Source: Limnanthes douglasii subsp. nivea
Lineage: Eukaryota > Streptophyta > Magnoliopsida > Brassicales > Limnanthaceae
DNA: 64,000 bases
Assembly (NCBI GenBank): GCA_036936605.1
Contig: JAUPFV010000005.1
Location: 57,494,742 to 57,558,741 of the forward strand
Direction: 5' to 3'
Translations under genes and position numbers: made by a program
Shown: one piece after another, positions 57,677-64,000 of the stretch
Layout: the number at the start of each line of letters is the position of its first letter
How positions within the stretch are numbered: the stretch's first letter is position 1
The notes under the pieces: model-generated
What the model was told of the DNA's origin: nothing
Database searches by the model: none
The model's input: the letters and a program-made list of their open reading frames with translations, nothing else

Positions 57677-58118
57677 ACCTGGGGCTGCAACACAAGAATC
57701 ACCCTTCGCCCTGGTCTATGGGATGGATGCAGTAGCCCCCATAGAGAAGACACTCCCTTCCTTTCGTGTTCACAACTTCTCCGAACACGCTAATGAGATG
57801 ACAATCAGAAGTCAACTTGATTTGATAGAAGAAAGACGGGTTAAAGCTCACCTTAGAGTTGCACACTATCAGGGCTTAATGAGGAGCAGGTTTGCTTCCA
57901 GAGTTAAAAGAAGAGATTTCCAACCAGGGGACAAAGTATTAAGGAAGGTCTTCTTACACACTAAAGAAAAGCTCTTCGGAAAGCTGGCCCCAACTTGGGA
58001 GGGTCCGTATATAGTGGTTGAAAGAATCAAGCCTGGAACTTATTGGTTGGAAGACAAAGATGGCAGAGTTCTAACTCATCCTTGGAATATTGAGCATCTC
58101 CGGATGTACCTAGAATAG
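57671..58118 (+). pseudogene. Integrase C-terminal remnant
   Basis: The open frame reads TTPGAATQESPFALVYGMDA, then RSQLDLIEERRVKAHLRVAH, a chromo-like WEGPYIVVERIKPGTYWLED and HPWNIEHLRMYLE, ending with a stop at 58116-58118. It is the complete tail of a gypsy integrase, uninterrupted, but without catalytic residues. It cannot be translated from the gag ATG because the frames differ. Confidence 0.92.
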
Positions 58119-58609
58119 CACTTGTGTAAATATTTACTTGTTTAAACGTCCATGTAAATATTTGGGGGCATACTCTTTCCTCCCTGGTGGCACGGGGAGG
58201 TTTTAATGAGGTGTCCGGGTGGTTGAATAAAATTCGATGCCTTCTTCAAAATTTTCTAAGTGTTTTTAAAGTTCTATCCCTTGTCATACTATCCGGACTG
58301 AAATATCTAAGGGCTATATAAACTCTAGCCGAAGAATTTAAACACTCTCACAATGCAACAACTAAAGGCTACTTGAACTCTGGCTATCAAAACTAAAACG
58401 AACAATGAAAGAAGACGATGGTTATACAAAACAGAGATAGTCATTGAGAAAAACAACTTAAAATTGCCTTGGCCTTCCAAGGACTTTTAATAGTCAAGAT
58501 ACAACACAAAAAACCTGTCCGGTCGAGCACCGGACACCATTACAAAAAGAGTGCCTTGGCCTTCCAAGGACTTTAGTTTAAATGAAAAATAAACAAAGTA
58601 GATTGTGGG
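58119..58609. other. Spacer between pol end and the antisense gene
   Basis: It contains GTGCCTTGGCCTTCCAAGGACTTT-type sequence twice (about 58466 and 58551), a small direct repeat. No gene. Confidence 0.6.
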
Positions 58610-61285
58610 TTAAGGTTGAGCCTTTGAAGATGGCTCACCTTCATCTGCCTTCTTGCCCTTAAAGCCGCATTTCCCTTCGATTACCTTTTTGCCTTTGGGA
58701 TCATCTTCCTCCCTGTCTGGGCTCTCTCCGGTCCTCTCTTCATCATCAGATGAGGACGCACTGGAGACTCCATCCTCTTTGCCCATTGTATGATATGGAA
58801 GGTCATCATCGTCTACATAGAGCCACAAGTCCCCTAGGTTCCTCTTCGGAATTTTTTCATGAAAGAGTAGAACCATGTCAGACTTCACCCTCTCAAGCAA
58901 TAACTCTTCACTTTTAATCATCTGGATGGCATAGGTATTGATCTTGGCATTGATCTTAGCCTCTTGATCCCTTAACAAAGCGGTTTTCTCCTCGGCAGTC
59001 TTGGATACTGCATTTTCAAGAGCAATCTTGTCAGTAGTAAGGTTGGTGATGATCTTGTCCTTTGTCTTGGTCTCTTCTTTCGAGGCAGTAAGATCTTTTT
59101 TCACACCGGATAGCTTCTCCTGGAGGACTCTAATGGTTTCCTCTAGAGTGTCAACCTTTGTGGTGCTTTCCTCTTGATTCCTCTTCAGCTCCTCGTTTGC
59201 CTCCTTTAGCATGTCAGCGTTGGCAGTAGCAGTGCGAAGGTCTTCAGACAGCTTTTCCTTCTCAGAATTAAGATCTTTGATGATGTCTGCTTGACCCCGG
59301 ACTTGTCTTTCCAGTGTGAGTACTGGCTGCACATTGCTAAGAAAGGAATGGGCTATGGTGTCATTTTCACTAGAAACAATGAAAGTCTTACCATTGAAGT
59401 TGACCGTATTGGAGCTGCTCGGAGGAATATAAGGCCATGCGAATTCATCTCTGGGAGGCTAAGGAAGTATTCACCAAGCCCACCTAGACCGGTGATGTCC
59501 ACTTCATCGAGGTTGAGATCTCCCCCCTCCACCTCATCGGTATGAAAGTCCCTTGGGATCTCTTCGGCCTGCGTTGGGTCAGAAGGGTCAGCATGGAGAG
59601 GAGACTCCGGATCCCGGAGAGCAAGCTCATCTCCCTTTGAAGTCTTTTTCTTCTTGGCTCCCCAGTCAGCGCCTTCACTCCCCTGCTTGCGATTCCTCTT
59701 GGAAGCCCTTGGAGATTGTGGGAGTTCTGCTTCCTGCCTTTCGGTCTCTCGCTCCACTACCTGCAAAAGAGCAGCATCAATTTGGCTCTGAGCCGGCCCC
59801 TCCGGGTCAGTTGGAGCATCCTTCTCAGCATCAGCAGGATTAGCATTGCTCACCACCTTTTTGCCTTTCTTCTTGCCCTTCATTTTGCTTGGGGCTTTGG
59901 CCCGGCCTGGCAAGAAGAGTGTCACATCTGCTTCATGGGACCTCTTGAGTACTGTGTCCAGAGAAGGTTGGGTGGTGAGCTCCTCCCAAGTTAAATATCT
60001 CCGACCTGTGGTGTTCCACATGTGAGACCTCGCCAGATTTCCACTAGTGAAGGCATTGTGGAATCGGTTCCCCCAGTTCTCTGCGTCCCAGGCGTTGATT
60101 TTGCCACAAGTGACCTGTCCGGCCTTCAAGTAATCACCGAACTCCTTAGGCAGTTCTGTTAAGACAAAAGAAAGATTGATTAATTTAAAACCAACTATAA
60201 GAAGGAAAAAGTAGACAAAGATTTAAAGTAAGAAACTTACGGTCACTCCTCCACCTGCTTCTGAGGAGGCTTGGGTTCACTCCGGACTTGATCTTCTGTC
60301 CGTTTTCTCAAGCGCCACTGACAAACAAAAACTGGCTCCTCCATTTTCTCTCAGACTCCAATAGATCATCAACAGCTTTGAGATCATTCACCATATTGAA
60401 GTGGTAGAAGGAGAATTGGTGATGTTTGCAAAGATTGGCCACTGCTGCAAATTCCTCCATAGGAAGAGGGATCCCGGACAGCCTTGATGCCATGATACAT
60501 GACATCAGAGTATAGCATCCGTTGGGCCTCAGCTAGCTCGGACAGAGTTTGACCAGATGAAAATATCTGAAAATCTCTGGGTCCAATGGGAATCTGAGTC
60601 CCCAATTAAATAGCTCCGTGAAGATGACTATTTCATTCAGCTTGCAATCCATAGGAGTTTCAGGATCTATGGGAATCCTTATCTTCACATTTTCTGGGAT
60701 CCCCCATTTTGTGCCCATTCGACCTAGTTCGGCCGTGTGGATGAAAGCATACTTGGTCTTCTGTAAGTCCAAGAGATATTTAAGTTCGACCCTATGAAAA
60801 CAAGGCCTTACCTTCCCTTCGAGACACTCCGGCAGCTCCGGATGCCTCAAGCATAGTTTTTCTTTGCCCTTATCTTTTTTGGCAGCAGCAGTGTTACTAG
60901 TCTGGTCGAATGGCTCAGACTCAAAAGGGACTTCTTCAACTGAGTCCTCCATTCTTTCCTCCATGATCGTAGGAGGAATATCAGTGGCCCGGGGAGAATT
61001 CGAACTTGGCTCAGCATGGCCTCCGGACTGCTGGTTTTCTGTATTTTCTTGACTTCTAGTCTCAGGCTGGGGCTCTGAGGCGGAAGTCTCTCTTGGGAGT
61101 GCTGGGCTGCTAGCCTCCGGACCGGGTAGTCTTTCCCGGGGAGCTCTGATAGGCACTCCAGACCCAGAACTGCTATTTTTTTCCCCCGATTTTGAGGGAG
61201 TGTTCTTGGAGGCTTGCCCCTTAACCAGCCGGCTTGTCCTCTTAACCACTAATTTCTCCGGAGAGTGCTCTGTGTCTGATCCCAT
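58610..61285 (-). CDS. Antisense gene of the young gypsy (plant transposon-protein domain plus coiled coil), frameshifted
   Basis: ATG at 61283-61285 (MGSDTEHSPEKLVVKRTSRL). A Ser/Pro/Glu-rich N-terminus is followed by a globular region (YLLDLQKTKYAFIHTAELGR, FTELFNWGLRFPLDPEIFRY, QRMLYSDVMYHGIKAVRDP, FYHFNMVNDLKAVDDLLESE) resembling the putative gypsy-type transposon domain (PF04195-like). A donor at 60240 and acceptor at 60156 define an 85-bp intron. Exon 2 continues with FGDYLKAGQVTCGK, a basic/acidic linker, then a long coiled coil (about 59332-58830, VLTLERQVRGQADIIKDLN onward) and an acidic/Lys-rich end. Two apparent 1-nt frameshifts lie near 60540 and 60480 and a third near 59350, so it is probably non-functional or mis-sequenced. 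Function unknown. Confidence 0.65.
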
Positions 61286-62029
61286 TGCGAGAAAAGGGGA
61301 AGGTTTCCTAAAACTTGTGAATGTAACTCCTGGCTCGACGGTAGGCACTGACTCCTGAACTGAGGAACCAGAGACTATAGGGGAGAGAATGGATTAAAAT
61401 AGTTTTTTGGGCTTAGTACCTTTAGAAGAGGACGAGCCTCGATCTGACTCTGTAGCAGAGGAGATTGGTCTGTCGACAGGCGAGGTAGGTAACCCTGCTG
61501 CGATTTGTTTTTTCCTTCTCAACTTTTTGTGCCTTCTCCGACTCAGAAAGGTTGAGCCACCCGCCTTTGATCAATGCAGTCCTTGCTGTAAACATAAACT
61601 ACCAAGAAAATCTTTTCTTTAGAGAGAGAAAGCTCTGAGTAAATATGGAGAGTAAATATGAAAGAGATAGTGAAACAGTAGAAAGTGAGTCTGAATTTAT
61701 AGTAAATCTGAAAAAGCAGTTGATTCCTAGGAGAATTCGAAAAGTTTGGCAATGATTAAAAGACGGCGCTGATGTCACCATGTGTAATTAAAGAGGTTGC
61801 TTTTCGAAGAAGGTAGGTGCGAAATTCAAGGTGAAAAAACGGCTAGAGTAACCAATCAGAGAGCGACACGTTTCCCACGAACTCTGGCAAAAACCGTTTT
61901 GAATTCGTGAAGCTTAATCTGTCCGGGTAAACCCATAGACCTGTCCGGATTGAAAACCACTTCTGACGTCGGACTGTTTTTCAGGTCTTTGACAAGGATA
62001 CTTGCTCAAACACCTAAAAAAGGGGCTCC
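61286..62029. other. Putative promoter/leader of the antisense gene, then 3' end of the element
   Basis: The minus strand upstream of the antisense ATG carries a second possible in-frame extension (61348) starting at a non-ATG codon. Sequence from 61600 to 61750 (CTCTCTCTAAAG type on the minus strand) resembles a plant leader. No other gene is seen. It ends in the polypurine tract. Confidence 0.4.
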
Positions 62030-62477
62030 TGATGAGTCCAAATTCAGCATGCTCCCCGTACAAGGACAGATCGGTCTAGTCTCTCCGGATATCAGACAGA
62101 TCACATGGACCGGACAGATCACTTCGAACACTATGACCATAGGACTGTTCGAACTATAACAAAAGTACTAAAAAACCTAAACACTTCTTGACTAAGCTAC
62201 TTGCTCTCCTGCTTAGAGCTCATGGGTCTTTGAACATGACCCGGGTCCATTAAACATGACCCGAAAGCCCATAAGGGCCCAAACATCAGGGCATAAATAC
62301 CCAACCACCTGCATTAACTGTGGGTAATGAAAATTAACTGCTACCAAGCTGTTAAATTATCTCTCTACTCTCTAAACACTTGAAACACCCACACACCGCC
62401 ACTTAAACACTCACACACCGCCATAAAACACCAACTGAAATTACCAGCCTACCCGCAGGCAATTATTATCCACACTA
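62030..62477 (+). repeat. 3' LTR of the young gypsy
   Basis: It runs from TGATGAGTCCAAATTC to ATCCACACTA, close to the 5' LTR along its full length. Confidence 0.95.
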
Positions 62478-62482
62478 GTACG

Positions 62483-62760
62483 CATCATATTTAGAGTTTT
62501 TGTACGATTTAACAAATTCCTCACAAACTTTGTTTTGAATGGCCTTCCAACCTCGGTCGAGACTGTGGAAGTAGGAGATTTAACAGTCATGATTATAGGG
62601 GATTTAACATGTATGGTTATAACGCTAGAAAGACAATTCAATATACATAACTAGAATAATCAAAACATGAACATCATCTTCATCAACCTTTTTGTCTTCA
62701 ACAACCTTGGTCTTTTAATTTATCCTACCAGAATCAAGAGTTGATTTGTCTGCTTTTAGT
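62483..62760 (-). pseudogene. Continuation of the older element's antisense gene
   Basis: The minus strand reads WKAIQNKVCEEFVKSYKNSK toward the insertion point, then resumes beyond the young element below 56490. Upstream is Lys/Asp/Val-rich. This supports insertion of the young element into the old antisense gene. Confidence 0.5.
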
Positions 62761-63500
62761 GATTGAGTGATGGAGTCTTGAATGGTGCGCTCATACTGAT
62801 GGTTTCAATATAGTATATCTAGGTTTCAATATCAATATTTATATATATAGTGGTAACAAAATGGATACCAAAATCTATGAAACTAATCAGTTTTCTAACA
62901 CGCATCAGATAAAATCTAAGGTGTCAAATCATTTGTTGACACATGTCAGCTAATGATTATATACCACGATTCATATTCGTACATGTTTTTTTACTAAAAA
63001 TATCCAAGTTTATGTTAGAACTTCACATCTCCGTATTAAAAAAAATAGATTAAATAATTAAGTTCAAACTAATTAACCTCAACAACTCGTTTTAACATTA
63101 AGTTAGAAGGTGTGCGTAAAAAATAACAAAATAAAGTTATAATTCATTTATAATTAGGTCTATCCGATACCATTTTCAAGTGGGTGCACTCACTAGCGCA
63201 TATTAATTCACTAGATTCAACTAAGGTATGATAATATATCTAAAGAAAACATCTTGAATGCCTATTATCTGTCTTCGTATGGGAAGTTAAATGAATTCGA
63301 TATATTAGAATCGATTTTAGATAGTCCCATCTACAATAGAATTTTTCACATCCACAGGCAAAAGGAATCGGGATGACATGATTCATACTTTACATATAAT
63401 GCATTTTACAAATAAATGCTTCAAAAAATGATGGTCATTAATTTTTCCCATTGTCTTGAGTATGTCATCAACTTTAAATAAAATAAATAAACCTTCTCTC
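62761..63500. other. AT-rich spacer
   Basis: No gene; possibly the decayed 3' end of the older gypsy element. Confidence 0.5.
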
Positions 63501-63853
63501 GTACTCTACTTCATTTTGTAAGTAGGGTATGGCTATATATACCCAATTCTGGTATAAGTATACCTAAAATTCTCCTTTGACTTTAGTTTGACTTTTTTTT
63601 TACCAAATTACCCTCGACGTTTCAATTAATCTCGAAATTTCCATTAAGTAAAAAAAACTACTAAGTGTATCCTAAGTATACCCAATTCACCAAATAACCT
63701 ATTTCACTATCTATACAAAAAAAAATACAATTGTTTAGTGAATTTATCATCCAAGTAGTCTAGTTTTCTGAAAATCTTAAAAATCAAATTCAAACTTCAA
63801 AATATAATCAAGAACATTCAAACTCATTCCAAAAGAAAAACAAAAAATCGATC
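63501..63853 (+). promoter_or_regulatory. Putative promoter and 5' leader of the gene at 63854
   Basis: GGCTATATATACCCAA (about 63531-63546) is TATA-like. GTATACCCAATTC-like phrases occur twice, at about 63540 and 63674, with a third looser copy AGTATACCTAAAATTC near 63558, so part of this may be a small repeat rather than a promoter. An A/C-rich leader precedes the ATG. Function is inference. Confidence 0.35.
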
Positions 63854-63978
63854 ATGAATCAGTCGGAACTAGGGATTAGCGTGGAGGAATTGATGTCGCT
63901 GGAGAAAAAAGATGATGAATTTTCGCCGGAGAAGGAGTTGCAGTCGCCGGAGAAGCAGCCACCGTCGCTGGAAAATGT
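63854..63978 (+). CDS. Possible first exon of a host gene, cut by the window edge
   Basis: ATG 63854 opens MNQSELGISVEELMSLEKKD, followed by a Glu/Pro/Ser-rich repeat (SPEKELQSPEKQPPSLEN). GAAAAT is followed by GTAAGA at 63979, a good splice donor; reading through gives a stop ten codons later. Composition switches to coding-like just here. The family is not recognised. A short chance frame is the alternative. Confidence 0.45.
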
Positions 63979-64000
63979 AAGATTTTGCCCGGTTTGACCA

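Larger units (their letters stand above)
56491..62477 (+). mobile_element. Young Ty3/gypsy deletion derivative with antisense gene
   Basis: Two LTRs (447 and 448 bp) differ at roughly a dozen positions by eye. Flanking GTACA and GTACG suggest a 5-bp target duplication with one change. The interior keeps the gag N-terminus, then jumps to the last 140 codons of integrase; protease, reverse transcriptase, RNase H and the integrase core are gone. A long antisense transcription unit fills 58610-61285. A purine-rich run (AAAAAAGGGGCTCC, about 62016-62029) abuts the 3' LTR. It must have moved, if at all after the deletion, with proteins from an intact relative. It sits in the antisense gene of the older element. 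Confidence 0.95.

Noticed and set aside
59553..59994. Plus-strand frames inside the young gypsy as coding
   Set aside because: They oppose exon 2 of the antisense gene, whose composition and continuity are better. The plus frames show no family motif.
1..64000. Integrated plant pararetrovirus or organelle DNA
   Set aside because: All reverse-transcriptase regions fit copia, gypsy or LINE context. No movement-protein, coat-protein, chloroplast or mitochondrial gene motifs were seen; bL28m is nuclear-encoded.

Overview
This is a window of plant nuclear DNA from a flowering plant, most likely a eudicot. It is AT-rich, shows intron-style GT/AG junctions, and carries decayed copies of plant-specific families: a plant mobile domain protein, CC-NBS-LRR resistance protein pieces, an MBR-like RING-H2 ligase and a mitochondrial ribosomal protein bL28. 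Almost everything recognisable is a transposable element or a gene fragment among them. I found no intact, clearly functional host gene, except possibly one first exon at the right edge. There is no rRNA or tRNA gene and no CRISPR array.

Layout. 0-1 kb: decayed plant-mobile-domain gene (-). 2.3-3.85 kb: LINE-type ORF1 (DUF4283 plus zinc knuckle, -) without its reverse transcriptase. 4.57-8.79 kb: complete but dead Ty1/copia element (-) with both LTRs. 9.18-10.04 kb: TRIM-like miniature LTR element with both LTRs, primer-binding site and polypurine tract. 10.5-14.9 kb: no recognisable gene. 14.9-16.8 kb: MULE/FAR1-type transposase remnant with an OTU-like tail (-). 18.1-24.4 kb: near full-length RNase H-bearing LINE (+), interrupted by a solo LTR with a perfect 5-bp target duplication. 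25.8-26.3 kb: Ty3/gypsy polymerase scrap (-).

28-36 kb holds an unusual mosaic. It contains a decayed Ulp1-type cysteine protease exon set, a decayed SANT/trihelix (PIF/Harbinger ORF1-like) gene preceded by three TATA-containing tandem repeats, and three tandem-array families (about 41, 57/170 and 24 bp units) that share a GGTCTYKCAT-like core. A foldback element holding a hAT MITE (8-bp target duplication) closes the region. Part of this module recurs at 45.5-46.7 kb.

36-42 kb is a cluster of unrelated host gene fragments: an MBR-like E3 ligase with introns, two inverted NBS-LRR pieces and bL28m with a duplicated tail. 42.24-48.75 kb is a 5'-truncated LINE (-) bounded by an 8-bp target duplication and split by a gypsy fragment plus the second array copy. 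49-56.5 kb is an old gypsy element (+) with an antisense coiled-coil gene downstream of pol. That gene is interrupted by a younger gypsy deletion derivative (56.49-62.48 kb). The younger element has two LTRs that look about 97% identical; it has lost nearly all of gag-pol but keeps a long antisense gene. The last about 150 bp may be the first exon of a host gene (+).

Taken together, the window is a nested-transposon, gene-fragment graveyard. Its most unusual parts are the Ulp1/SANT/array mosaic and the gypsy derivative that keeps its antisense gene after losing pol. All assignments rest on reading translations and repeats by eye; no database search was run.
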